Assembly (NCBI GenBank): GCA_017940895.1
Contig: JAGAXM010000018.1
Span: 1 to 64,000, forward strand
Length of the DNA stretch: 64,000 nt
Origin: Clostridiales bacterium
GTDB lineage: Bacteria > Bacillota > Clostridia > Saccharofermentanales > Saccharofermentanaceae
Direction of reading: 5' to 3'
Numbering within the stretch: position 1 is the first letter of the stretch; every line of letters begins with the position of its first letter. This document shows, piece after piece, positions 30,814-39,249 of this stretch. Position numbers and translations under genes: made by a program. The notes beneath the pieces were generated by a model. The model searched no databases and was not told the origin of the DNA. It was given only the letters and a program-made list of their open reading frames with translations.

Positions 30814-31941
30814 ATGGAAGTAAAAAGAAATGTATTGTTGAACCCGGGACCGTCCACCACTACCGATACAGTCAAGATGGCTCAGATCGTCCCGGATATC
30901 TGTCCGCGCGAGAAGGAGTTCCAGCAGATCATGGCTCCGATGAGAAGGGATCTCGTTAAGATCGTACATGGCGGTGACGATTATACGGCGGTGCTGTTCT
31001 GCGGTTCGGGTACGATCTGCATCGACATAGTGCTTAATTCGCTGCTTGACGAAGGCAAGAAGGCGCTTGTTATCGATAACGGCTCCTACAGCTCGAGAGC
31101 TGCGGAAGTGCTGACTTATTACGGACTTCCGTTCATCGACCTTAAGCAGCCTATCTACACGAAGCCCGACCTTAACGTTATCGAGCAGACTTTGAAGGAG
31201 AACAGCGATATCGGATATGTCTACATGACGCACCATGAGACGGGAAGCGGACTTCTTAATCCTATCCGCGAGGTCGGTGCGCTGGCTCATAAGTACGATG
31301 CTTTCTTCATTACCGACACGACTTCCTCTTACGCGATGATTCCGATCAACGTTTATGAGGATAATGTCGACTTCTGTATGGCTTCGGCGCAGAAGGGCAT
31401 CATGGGTATGACGGGTCTTTCTTACGTTATCGGTAAGACGAGTATCATCGAAGCAAGCAAGAGCTTCCCGAAGCGCTCCTACTACTGCAATCTTTACATG
31501 CAGTACGAGTATTTCGAGAAGACGGGGCAGATGCATTTCACGCCTCCCGTGCAGACCATCTACGCCGCGAAGCAGGCTCTTATAGAGTACTGGGCTGAAG
31601 GCGAAGAAGCAAAATGGAAACGTCACCAGCGCATAATGGCTGCCATCCACGAAGGTGAGGAGAAGTTGGGTCTTAAGGAGATCATCGCACGTGAGGATCA
31701 GTCCGGACTTGTATCTGCGGTCAAGTATCCTGACGATCCTAACTGGGACTTCGATAAGGTTCATGATTACTGTTATGAGAGAGGCTTCACGATCTATCCC
31801 GGAAAGATAGAGAAGCAGGGCACGTTCAGACTGTGCGCGTTAGGTGCCATCGATGCTCCCGATATCGAGGACTTCTGGAAGGTGTTCAGGGAAGCGCTTG
31901 AAGTTAACGGCGTTCAGATTCCCGTAAGATACGAGGACTGA
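30814..31941 (+). CDS. aepZ: 2-aminoethylphosphonate transaminase-like, PLP class V
   Basis: A 375-residue fold-type I aminotransferase of the class V group with ribosome site GGAAGGAAG. The N-terminus LLNPGPSTTTDTVKMAQ and the phosphate-binding FCGSGTICID are typical of the AEP/alanine-glyoxylate branch. TDTTSSYAMIPI gives the cofactor-binding Asp, and SAQKGIMGMTG holds the Schiff-base Lys. In this operon it converts phosphonoacetaldehyde to 2-aminoethylphosphonate; the degradative direction is unlikely because no phosphonatase gene is present. It is 19 bases after the mutase gene and directly before the nucleotidyltransferase. Confidence 0.88.
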   Translation: MEVKRNVLLNPGPSTTTDTVKMAQIVPDICPREKEFQQIMAPMRRDLVKIVHGGDDYTAVLFCGSGTICIDIVLNSLLDEGKKALVIDNGSYSSRAAEVLTYYGLPFIDLKQPIYTKPDLNVIEQTLKENSDIGYVYMTHHETGSGLLNPIREVGALAHKYDAFFITDTTSSYAMIPINVYEDNVDFCMASAQKGIMGMTGLSYVIGKTSIIEASKSFPKRSYYCNLYMQYEYFEKTGQMHFTPPVQTIYAAKQALIEYWAEGEEAKWKRHQRIMAAIHEGEEKLGLKEIIAREDQSGLVSAVKYPDDPNWDFDKVHDYCYERGFTIYPGKIEKQGTFRLCALGAIDAPDIEDFWKVFREALEVNGVQIPVRYED

Positions 31942-31942
31942 T

Positions 31943-32662
31943 ATGAGTGAGACAGCGATAATAATGGCGGCGGGCATGGGTACCCGCATGAGACCCATCA
32001 CGGATACAATGCCCAAGCCTCTGGTCAAAGTATTCGGCAAGCCGATGGTGGAGACCGTGATCGACGGTCTTAAGAAGAGGGGCGTTACTAAGTTCTTCGT
32101 GGTCACGGGGTATTTGGGCGATCAGTTCGGTTATCTCGAGGATAAATATGAAGGACTTAAGATCGTTCATAACCAAGACTTTGAGACAATAAACAATATC
32201 TCTTCGATCCGCGTTATGTGCGATGAACTGGTTAAGACCGAAGATGACGTATTCATCTGTGAAGCGGATCTTTATATCAGCGATGATAGGTTATTCGATG
32301 TTGAGCTTGATCATTCGTGTTATTTCGCGAAGATGGTGCCCGGACACTCTGATGACTGGGTCTTCGATGTTAATGATGCAGGTAAGATCACAAGAGTAGG
32401 TAAGGTCGGCGACGATCACTACAATATGGTCGGTGTCGCGTGGTTTAGAAAAGACGATGCGCGTATCCTGGGCAAAGCAGTCGAAGAAGCGTACGGCAAG
32501 CCCGGATATGAGGATCTGTTCTGGGATGATGTGGTTGACCGTAATCTAGATAAGTTAGATCTCACGGTTCATCCGATAACGGGCTCTGAGATGATCGAGA
32601 TCGACACGGTCGCAGAACTTGCAGCAATAGATAATTCATACAAGGAGGACTCAAGGTCTTGA
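31943..32662 (+). CDS. Nucleotidyltransferase, probable CTP:2-aminoethylphosphonate cytidylyltransferase
   Basis: A 239-residue sugar-phosphate-nucleotidyltransferase fold protein. The NTP-binding signature is AAGMGTRMRPITDTMPKPLV at residues 9-28, followed by KPMVETVID and CEADLYISDDR with the metal-binding Asp. It belongs with LicC/PntC-type choline or phosphonate cytidylyltransferases. In this operon it most likely makes CMP-aminoethylphosphonate, the donor used to decorate glycans, teichoic acids or lipids. The start is one base after the transaminase stop; its stop overlaps the TTG start of the decarboxylase gene. A GDP/CDP-choline role is possible but no choline genes are near. Confidence 0.85.
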   Translation: MSETAIIMAAGMGTRMRPITDTMPKPLVKVFGKPMVETVIDGLKKRGVTKFFVVTGYLGDQFGYLEDKYEGLKIVHNQDFETINNISSIRVMCDELVKTEDDVFICEADLYISDDRLFDVELDHSCYFAKMVPGHSDDWVFDVNDAGKITRVGKVGDDHYNMVGVAWFRKDDARILGKAVEEAYGKPGYEDLFWDDVVDRNLDKLDLTVHPITGSEMIEIDTVAELAAIDNSYKEDSRS

Positions 32663-33780
32663 AGGTAGAGAGGTTTACACAGATTATAGGTTCAGATTTT
32701 TATACGGGTGTTCCGGATTCGCAGCTTAAGGCGCTTTGTAATTACCTTATGGATACATACGGTATCGATCCCAAGCACCATGTCATAGCAGCCAACGAAG
32801 GTAACTGTACGGCACTTGCGGCGGGTTATCATCTTGCAACGGGTAAGGTGCCGGTAGTCTATATGCAGAATTCCGGCGAGGGCAATATCATCAATCCGGT
32901 AGCATCGCTTCTTAATGATAAGGTCTATGCGATCCCGGTCATCTTCGTAGTTGGCTGGAGAGGCGAGCCCGGCATTCACGACGAGCCCCAGCATATCTAT
33001 CAGGGTGAAGTAACACTCAAGCTTCTTGAGGATATGGATATCGCTTCTTTCGTCATCGGCAAGGAGACGACCGAGGAAGAGATGGAAGCGAAGATGGAAG
33101 AATTCAGAGCTATCCTCGCGACAGGCAAGGACGTTGCTTTCGTTATCCGCAAGGGCGCTCTTACAGATGCTCCCAAGGTCGAGTATAAGAACGACAACAC
33201 GATGGTAAGAGAGCAGATCATTCAGCACATCGTAAAGGCTACGGGCGAGGATCCGATCATATCCACGACGGGTAAGGCGAGCCGCGAGCTTTTCGAGACG
33301 CGTGTCGCCAACGGCCAGAGCCACAAGTACGATTTCCTTACGGTAGGTTCCATGGGTCATTCAAGCTCCATCGCGCTCGGTGTCGCGATCAATAAGCCCG
33401 GGCAGCGTATCTGGTGTGTAGACGGTGACGGAGCCGTTCTGATGCACATGGGGTCTATGGCAGTATTAGGTGCGAACAAGCCCGAGAACCTCATCCACGT
33501 CGTCATCAATAACGGAGCGCACGAGACCGTAGGAGGAATGCCTACTGTAGCATCCCAAATCGACCTCGTTGCCATCGCGAAGGCCTGCGGCTACCCGAAT
33601 GCGGTAAGCGTGGATAATTTCGAGGATCTTGATAAGGAGCTTCTTGCCGCGAAAGCAAGAAACGAGCTCTCACTCATAGAAGTAAAGTGTTCCATCGGCG
33701 CGCGTGAAGATCTGGGACGTCCCACTACGACGGCGCTCGAGAACAAGCAGAACTTTATGGATTACCTGAAAGAGCTGTAA
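32659..33780 (+). CDS. aepY: Phosphonopyruvate decarboxylase
   Basis: A 373-residue thiamine-diphosphate enzyme starting with TTG (TTGA overlap with the previous stop) behind AAGGAGG. The N-terminus shows the substrate and cofactor residues AANEGNCTALAAGYHLATG, then YMQNSGEGNIINP. The C-terminal half has the ThDP/Mg motif WCVDGDGAVLMHMGSM ending with VVINNGAHETVGG. It drives the unfavourable mutase reaction forward by making phosphonoacetaldehyde. With the three genes before it the path to activated aminoethylphosphonate is complete. The last 26 bases overlap, tail to tail, the minus-strand membrane gene. Confidence 0.93.
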   Translation: MKVERFTQIIGSDFYTGVPDSQLKALCNYLMDTYGIDPKHHVIAANEGNCTALAAGYHLATGKVPVVYMQNSGEGNIINPVASLLNDKVYAIPVIFVVGWRGEPGIHDEPQHIYQGEVTLKLLEDMDIASFVIGKETTEEEMEAKMEEFRAILATGKDVAFVIRKGALTDAPKVEYKNDNTMVREQIIQHIVKATGEDPIISTTGKASRELFETRVANGQSHKYDFLTVGSMGHSSSIALGVAINKPGQRIWCVDGDGAVLMHMGSMAVLGANKPENLIHVVINNGAHETVGGMPTVASQIDLVAIAKACGYPNAVSVDNFEDLDKELLAAKARNELSLIEVKCSIGAREDLGRPTTTALENKQNFMDYLKEL

Positions 33781-34990
33781 GAGACTCGTCGGCGGTATCG
33801 GTATTTTTCTCGGCTTCCTTATACGGGAAGCCGATTTCTTTTGCGATAAGTCCGATATATTCCGTGTAGCTCTTGCCGATGACAAGGTCGAGCTTCTTGT
33901 CGGGCGTGTGAAGTTCATGGAACCTCTTGTAAGTAACAAGGCAGGCAGCAGGGAACTGCTCCTTAAGTTCTGCCGTGTCGATCTCACGAAGTTTGCGGCC
34001 CGTCTTCTTTATAATGAGATGAGCCTTGCCGTCATCGATATACCACATGACCGAGCGCGACGGGATCTTCTTTATGCCCTTGATAATAAATACGGGGACG
34101 GCGAGAGTCGCTTCGGGGAACTTCTTTCTGATCTTGCGGGGAAGCTTCTTGTGGATCTTCGCGATCGGCTTGTTCTTCCTGAAAAGAAGGTGAAGCACGG
34201 GTCTTATATAGACTTCCTTGTAATAGAACGTGATCCTTGCAAGCACACGGAAAAGAAGGATTCCGAGTATCGCGAGTATGATTGAAATGATGAAAGACAG
34301 TGCGGGGAACGTCAGCTGCAGTAAGATCATGCCTGCGTGGATGATCGCTTTGATGATCTGCTCAATGATATTAAGTCCTTTTACGGGGATCGCCGCGCAG
34401 ATGGTGCCGATATTATCGACGCAGGAGTAGCAGCAGAAATAAACGACCGATGCGATTATAAGTGTGATGATGCCGATCACCCAGACGTACCAGGGTGCGG
34501 CAGACGACGAAGACGAAGAGGCTGCCATGCTAAGCGCTGCGGCTGAAGCGTGCTTGGACGCTCTGTGGGTCTTCTCTATGGCTTCGGTCGTGAGCATAGG
34601 CATGATCGAGAGTGCGGTAACGCCGATCCACCCCGTGAACTTGTCTATCTTGTCGATCGTCGCCTGTGAGACGATCTTACTTTCTGCGAAGGAATGCAAT
34701 ACGATCATGATCGCGGCTACCAAAGTAAGGAATACCGCGGCATAAGGGTTCGCGATAGGAAGATCGGCAGCCGTGCTTATAACGGGGATGCCGTTAAGTG
34801 CATCTGCGATCGTCGTGAAGAACGCGGAGTCGGGTGAATAATCGGCTGCATTCTCGATAGCGCCGAGGACGGAAAGAGCCGCCATGGTCGCAGTCGGATT
34901 GACCGATGCGGTTACGGCTGTCGAGAATATGCCTGTGTAATAGCTTAAGCTTTTGCCTACTGTCATAGGCGCACTTGCAAGTAACATCAT
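33755..34990 (-). CDS. Uncharacterised membrane protein, 411 residues
   Basis: It starts behind GGGAGGGA. Residues about 80-275 contain five or six membrane segments (for example AVFLTLVAAIMIVLHSF and IISIILAILGILLFRVLA), interrupted by a Ser/Ala linker (AASSSSSSAAPWY). Residues about 285-400 are soluble and basic at first (KIHKKLPRKIRKKFP), then have strands with YIDDGKAHLIIKKTGRKLREI. No family is recognised. It is a single gene that converges on the phosphonate operon and diverges from the gene at 35080. Confidence 0.7.
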   Translation of the reverse strand: MMLLASAPMTVGKSLSYYTGIFSTAVTASVNPTATMAALSVLGAIENAADYSPDSAFFTTIADALNGIPVISTAADLPIANPYAAVFLTLVAAIMIVLHSFAESKIVSQATIDKIDKFTGWIGVTALSIMPMLTTEAIEKTHRASKHASAAALSMAASSSSSSAAPWYVWVIGIITLIIASVVYFCCYSCVDNIGTICAAIPVKGLNIIEQIIKAIIHAGMILLQLTFPALSFIISIILAILGILLFRVLARITFYYKEVYIRPVLHLLFRKNKPIAKIHKKLPRKIRKKFPEATLAVPVFIIKGIKKIPSRSVMWYIDDGKAHLIIKKTGRKLREIDTAELKEQFPAACLVTYKRFHELHTPDKKLDLVIGKSYTEYIGLIAKEIGFPYKEAEKNTDTADESLTALSGNP

Positions 34991-35079
34991 ATCTTTATCC
35001 CTCCCATTCAGCGTGATTTTAGCATAATCGGCAGAAGTTTAATATAATTGAGAAAAACAAGAACAACGGAGGGGTTAAA

Positions 35080-35514
35080 ATGTCAGAAGACAATCAGGGT
35101 GCAGTTGAGGTATCCAAGGCGATACTTAAGGAAGAGAAGAAGCAGAACCGCAAGGAAGGCGTACAGACCGTAGGTATCACCATAATGACTATCTGCATGG
35201 TCATCATCACGGTAGTAGCGGTAACCGTATTCATTAATGTAAATACTAAGATAAATGCTTTCTATAAGAAGGCGGATACGGCTATCACTTCATTGAACGA
35301 GATCGCGACTGATATTCAGGAAGCGGATCTTCCCGGAATGGCTACAAAGATCAACGATCTTACGGAGACAGCTACAGACGGTCTTGCTACAACAATGGAG
35401 AAGATCGATTCCATCGATATTGAGCAGCTTAATGAATCCATATCAAGACTCGATGAGGCAACTCAGGCATTCCAGGGAACCGTCGAAGTACTCAACGCTT
35501 TATTCGGACGATAA
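35080..35514 (+). CDS. Single-span membrane protein with coiled coil
   Basis: A 144-residue protein with ribosome site ACGGAGGGG. Residues 1-28 are charged, about 29-52 form one membrane helix (TVGITIMTICMVIITVVAVT), and the outer part (about 55-140) is a helical heptad-type region rich in Thr, Asp, Leu and Ile. It resembles DUF948-like and methyl-accepting-protein-like coiled coils without being either. It lies four bases before the dCache-GGDEF gene and is probably a partner of that receptor. Confidence 0.7.
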   Translation: MSEDNQGAVEVSKAILKEEKKQNRKEGVQTVGITIMTICMVIITVVAVTVFINVNTKINAFYKKADTAITSLNEIATDIQEADLPGMATKINDLTETATDGLATTMEKIDSIDIEQLNESISRLDEATQAFQGTVEVLNALFGR

Positions 35515-35518
35515 TAAT

Positions 35519-37207
35519 ATGAAACATATCAGAACCAAGATTACTTTAATAATTATCGCAGCGGTTATCCTATCTATGGGTATCGTAACCGCGATCTGTA
35601 CTAATTCGATCAGGGAACTCGGAGAAGAAGACTCCGAGCAGATCCTCCGCCTTTTGTGTGAGACAGGACAGAAGAATCTTGATTCATACTTAATAGGCAT
35701 CGAACGTTCGGTCGATCTTGTAGCCGCTTACGCAGAATCCGATCTTGAGCAGACCGGCACAGACGATCTGTCTGATCATATGGACCGTGTAAGCGTGATG
35801 TTCGAGGATATCGCGAATCAGACCAACGGAGTTCTTACTTACTATTACAGAATAGATCCTGAGTTCTCGAGCTCCGAGAGCGGTTTCTGGTATGTTTATA
35901 CTGACGGGCAGGGGTTCGTTGAACATGAAGTAACGGATATATCTTCTTATGATACGACCGATACATCGGATCTTGTATGGTTTACAGTTCCTAAGAACAA
36001 CGGAGAGCCCGTATGGCTTCCTCCTTACGAGACGGAGAATCTTGATGTCTATGTTTTGTCTTATAACGTTCCTGTCTATAAGGACGGTACGTTTATCGGT
36101 GTAATCGGAATTGAGCTCGATTATTCCACAATGGCTACACAGGTAGATAACATAAAGCTTTATGATACGGGTTATGCGTTCATCGATGACGAGGAAGGCA
36201 CGATCATTTATCATCCTTATATCGATACTCTTTCCTTGCCCGAGGAGGCTATCCCGAAGGTTCCGGACGGACTTCTGACTGAAGGTCAGAACAGCAGATA
36301 TACATACGAAGGCGTCGAGAAGCAGGGTTGCCGTTTAAGACTTCATAACGGAATGTATCTTAATGTAAGCGTACCTGTAGCAGAGATCAACGATCACTGG
36401 GAGACGATGATCACCAAGACCGTTTCTGCCGCAATTATGGTTCTGCTGGTATTCATTCTTATAGCGATGCATATTTCAGGAACCATAACAAAGCCTTTAA
36501 GCGAGCTTACCAAGGCTGCCCAGAAGGTCAGCAAAGGGGATTACGATGTACAGCTCAGTTACAGAAGTAACGATGAGGTCGGCATTCTGTCCCATTCGTT
36601 CGAACAGCTTGTAAACAGCATCAAGAACTATATAGAGAGGCTTAAGGAAGATAATCTTAAGCTCGAGGAAGCGACGATAAGCGATTCGCTGACAGGTGTC
36701 AGAAACAGATTCGCACTTCGCCGTGACTATGAGACCTATGTCGAGAAGGATGTCCATATCATGATGCTCGATATAGATGATTTTAAGCAGATCAACGACG
36801 GTTACGGACATGCTGTAGGCGACTATCTTCTTAAGAAGACCGGTGATGCGCTGCTTACGCATTTCGGAAAGGAATACAGCTACAGATACGGCGGAGATGA
36901 GTTCCTTGTTATCTATCCCGAGATAGCAGAGCCTATCTTCAAGGATAAGGTCTCGTCTCTTGAGAAGGAACTGTCGAAGGTTATGCTCGACGATAAGCCT
37001 TTGCCGGTTCATTTCTCTGCAGGATATGTTTACGGTAAGACCGTTCTTCAGGATGATCTGAGACTTATGTTAAGACAGGCTGATGAGATCCTCTATGAAT
37101 CCAAGAAGACAGGCAAGAATACTTTCACCGGCTGCGAATATAGCCGTGAGCATGCGGAGACGATAAAGAAAAAAGCGGAAGAAGCCTACCGCCATTGCCA
37201 TTATTGA
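35519..37207 (+). CDS. dCache-HAMP-GGDEF receptor diguanylate cyclase
   Basis: The ATG at 35519 (four bases after the previous stop) gives 562 residues; the frame reaches upstream but inside the previous gene. One membrane helix at about 8-28, an extracellular dCache sensor at about 30-325 (WYVYTDGQGFVEHEVTDI-like core, PVYKDGTFIGVIGIELDY), a second helix at 330-350, a HAMP linker (KPLSELTKAAQKVSKGDYDV) and a GGDEF domain from about 395. The loop YRYGGDEFLVI is intact. Ligand binding outside should control cyclic di-GMP synthesis inside. dCache domains of this kind often bind amino acids or amines. Confidence 0.9.
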   Translation: MKHIRTKITLIIIAAVILSMGIVTAICTNSIRELGEEDSEQILRLLCETGQKNLDSYLIGIERSVDLVAAYAESDLEQTGTDDLSDHMDRVSVMFEDIANQTNGVLTYYYRIDPEFSSSESGFWYVYTDGQGFVEHEVTDISSYDTTDTSDLVWFTVPKNNGEPVWLPPYETENLDVYVLSYNVPVYKDGTFIGVIGIELDYSTMATQVDNIKLYDTGYAFIDDEEGTIIYHPYIDTLSLPEEAIPKVPDGLLTEGQNSRYTYEGVEKQGCRLRLHNGMYLNVSVPVAEINDHWETMITKTVSAAIMVLLVFILIAMHISGTITKPLSELTKAAQKVSKGDYDVQLSYRSNDEVGILSHSFEQLVNSIKNYIERLKEDNLKLEEATISDSLTGVRNRFALRRDYETYVEKDVHIMMLDIDDFKQINDGYGHAVGDYLLKKTGDALLTHFGKEYSYRYGGDEFLVIYPEIAEPIFKDKVSSLEKELSKVMLDDKPLPVHFSAGYVYGKTVLQDDLRLMLRQADEILYESKKTGKNTFTGCEYSREHAETIKKKAEEAYRHCHY

Positions 37208-37218
37208 TCAACTGTCGA

Positions 37219-37875
37219 TCAGTAGCTTAATCCGAGGTGCTTTCTTAAGTCGGTGTCGCTTCCGATTATGACGACGGTCTGTCCTGCCTTGAAGGGTGCG
37301 GACGGATCGTAATCCATATTGAAGTCGTCCTTGGTGTTCTTTACAGCGAGTACATTAAGTCTCATGTTCTGACGGATCTTAAGTTCGATCATGGACTTGC
37401 CGACCCAGGAAGAGGGTACTTCGACCTCGAAGATCGAGTAGTCGCCCGGGACGGGAATATAATCTTTAATATTATCTGAGCTGAAGCGGATAGCAGTCCA
37501 CTTAGCCATGAACTTCTCGGGGTAGACGACTTCGTCTGCCCCGTTTCTTAATAAGAATTTCTCGTGTACGCCTCTTGAAGCTCTTGCGATAACGAACTTC
37601 GCGCCGAGCTCTTTCAGGAGGGAAGTGGTCTCGAGCGAGCTTTGAAAGTCATCGCCTATTGATACGACACAAAGATCGAAAGTATCTACGCCGATGGATC
37701 TCATGAAGTCTTCGTCCGTCGCGTCTCCTATGAGACTTGATGTTACGTAGGGGAGAACTTTCTCGAGTCTTTCTTCCTGACTGTCGATTACCAGGATCTC
37801 GTCGCCCTGAGCGGCGAATTTCTGCATCAGATATGTACCGAATCTTCCTGCACCGATAACGAGTATGTTCTTCAT
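37219..37875 (-). CDS. ktrA: KtrA/TrkA potassium uptake regulatory subunit
   Basis: A 218-residue RCK protein: N-terminal Rossmann fold with GAGRFGTYLMQKFAAQGDE and the nucleotide-binding Asp (LVIDSQEERL), and a C-terminal RCK_C domain (WVGKSMIELKIRQNMRLNVLAV). It forms the cytosolic ring that gates KtrB after binding ATP/ADP or NAD(H). It has the ribosome site GAGGAAC and follows ktrB by 16 bases in the same operon. No cyclic di-AMP riboswitch is seen upstream of the pair; the RCK_C domain itself is the known cyclic di-AMP target in relatives. Confidence 0.93.
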   Translation of the reverse strand: MKNILVIGAGRFGTYLMQKFAAQGDEILVIDSQEERLEKVLPYVTSSLIGDATDEDFMRSIGVDTFDLCVVSIGDDFQSSLETTSLLKELGAKFVIARASRGVHEKFLLRNGADEVVYPEKFMAKWTAIRFSSDNIKDYIPVPGDYSIFEVEVPSSWVGKSMIELKIRQNMRLNVLAVKNTKDDFNMDYDPSAPFKAGQTVVIIGSDTDLRKHLGLSY

Positions 37876-37891
37876 AAGTTCCTCCTTATTG

Positions 37892-39226
37892 TTATCCTAC
37901 GGCTACCTTGTCCGTCGGATACTTGTCGTAGATCGCATTTGTTCTTCCTGTCGCAGCGAAGACGAGCGTCAATCCCCCGACTCTGCCGCCGTACATTATG
38001 AATATGAGTATCAGCTTGGAAGCCGTACCCAGTGTTGACGTTATACCCATCGTAAGTCCTACCGTAGCAACCGCGGATCCGCACTCGAACAGCGTAGCCA
38101 TCAAAGGCAGCTTCTCTATGGTCGCGATAGCGATGGCACCGATAAGGAAAAGGTGCATGTCCAGAAGAAAGATCGCTACTGCGTTAAGCACGGTGTCCTG
38201 CGTGATACGTCTCTTGAATAATGCGGGTGCCTTTTCGCGGCGGAAGACGGAGATCATCGCAGCCCACAGGATCGCGACGGTGGTGATCTTCATGCCGCCT
38301 GCGGTCGAGCCCGGAGCTCCGCCTATGAGCATCAGAATGATCGTAAGTGCGATGCCGCTTCCGGAGAACTCGTTGTAGTCTACTGTGTTAAAGCCCGCGG
38401 TTCTGGGACTTACTGCGCTGAACAAAGCCTCGAGTATGCGCTCGCCCTGGGGGTGTCCCGCAAGCTCGAAAACATAGAAATAAAGCGCCGGAATCACAAT
38501 GAGGAAGATCTCCGAAACGAGGATGATCTTGCTCTGTGTGCTGTATTTTTTGAACTTGAATTTGTACGTTCTGATGTCATCCCACGTAAGGAAGCCGAGA
38601 CCGCCCGTGAGGATCAGCACGATGAATACGATATTTACAAGCGCGTTGTCCGCATAGTATGTAAGGGAGGAGCACTCGCCGCCCGCGGAGCCCAGAAGAT
38701 CGAAGCCCGCGTTACAGAAAGCGGAGATCGACATGAAGACCGAGTACCAGATGCCCTTCGCGACACCGAAGTCCTTAATGAAGACCGGCATTACAAGCAA
38801 TGCACCCAGCCCCTCGAAAAGGATCGTTCCCTTAACAATGAATTCGGTCAATTTGGCAATGTCTCCCATGTTAGGCGCGGATACGGCCTCCTGCATCGCG
38901 GCTCTCGAACGGATGTCGATATTGCGTCCCATGATCTTCGTGAAGAAGGTAGTCATGGTAAGAACGCCCATGCCGCCGATCTGGATCAGAAAAAGAATGA
39001 TGATCTGACCGAACAGGGACCAGGATGTCTGTGTGTCTTTTACGACAAGTCCCGTAACGCATCCTGCGGAGACGGAAGTGAATAATGCATCGATGAAGGG
39101 AGTGACAGTACGGTCCTTTGAAGATATGGGGAGCATAAGCAGCAGAGCGCCCGCTGTTACAAGTACTATGAATCCCAGCAGGATGACCTGCGGACCCGTA
39201 AGTCTTCTTCTTGTTCGATTTTGCAT
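37892..39226 (-). CDS. ktrB: KtrB potassium transporter subunit
   Basis: A 444-residue membrane protein with four membrane-pore-membrane repeats. The selectivity loops are visible as SAGCVTGLVV, ISAFCNAGFDLL, SPRTAGFNTVD and GSAVATVGLTMG, each with the conserved Gly. It imports potassium, driven by sodium or the membrane potential, together with KtrA. The start codon at 39226 has no ribosome site; TATAAT on the minus strand (39238-39233) ends six bases before it, so the mRNA is probably leaderless. Its start codon is only 23 bases from that of the divergent GH25 gene. Confidence 0.92.
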   Translation of the reverse strand: MQNRTRRRLTGPQVILLGFIVLVTAGALLLMLPISSKDRTVTPFIDALFTSVSAGCVTGLVVKDTQTSWSLFGQIIILFLIQIGGMGVLTMTTFFTKIMGRNIDIRSRAAMQEAVSAPNMGDIAKLTEFIVKGTILFEGLGALLVMPVFIKDFGVAKGIWYSVFMSISAFCNAGFDLLGSAGGECSSLTYYADNALVNIVFIVLILTGGLGFLTWDDIRTYKFKFKKYSTQSKIILVSEIFLIVIPALYFYVFELAGHPQGERILEALFSAVSPRTAGFNTVDYNEFSGSGIALTIILMLIGGAPGSTAGGMKITTVAILWAAMISVFRREKAPALFKRRITQDTVLNAVAIFLLDMHLFLIGAIAIATIEKLPLMATLFECGSAVATVGLTMGITSTLGTASKLILIFIMYGGRVGGLTLVFAATGRTNAIYDKYPTDKVAVG

Positions 39227-39249
39227 GACGATATTATATAATAATTGCC
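39227..39249. promoter_or_regulatory. 23-bp divergent promoter core between ktrB and the GH25 gene
   Basis: The whole gap between the two start codons is 23 bases. It holds TATAAT on the plus strand at 39237-39242 (seven bases before the ATG at 39250) and TATAAT on the minus strand at 39238-39233 (six bases before the ATG at 39226); the boxes overlap. Each -35 must lie inside the opposite gene. Both transcripts would be leaderless and the two polymerases would exclude each other. Confidence 0.65.

Noticed and set aside
30076-31764. A 562-codon open frame on the minus strand
   Set aside because: It lies entirely antisense to the PEP mutase and transaminase genes, has an Arg/His/Leu-rich shadow composition, and shows no domain or ribosome site.
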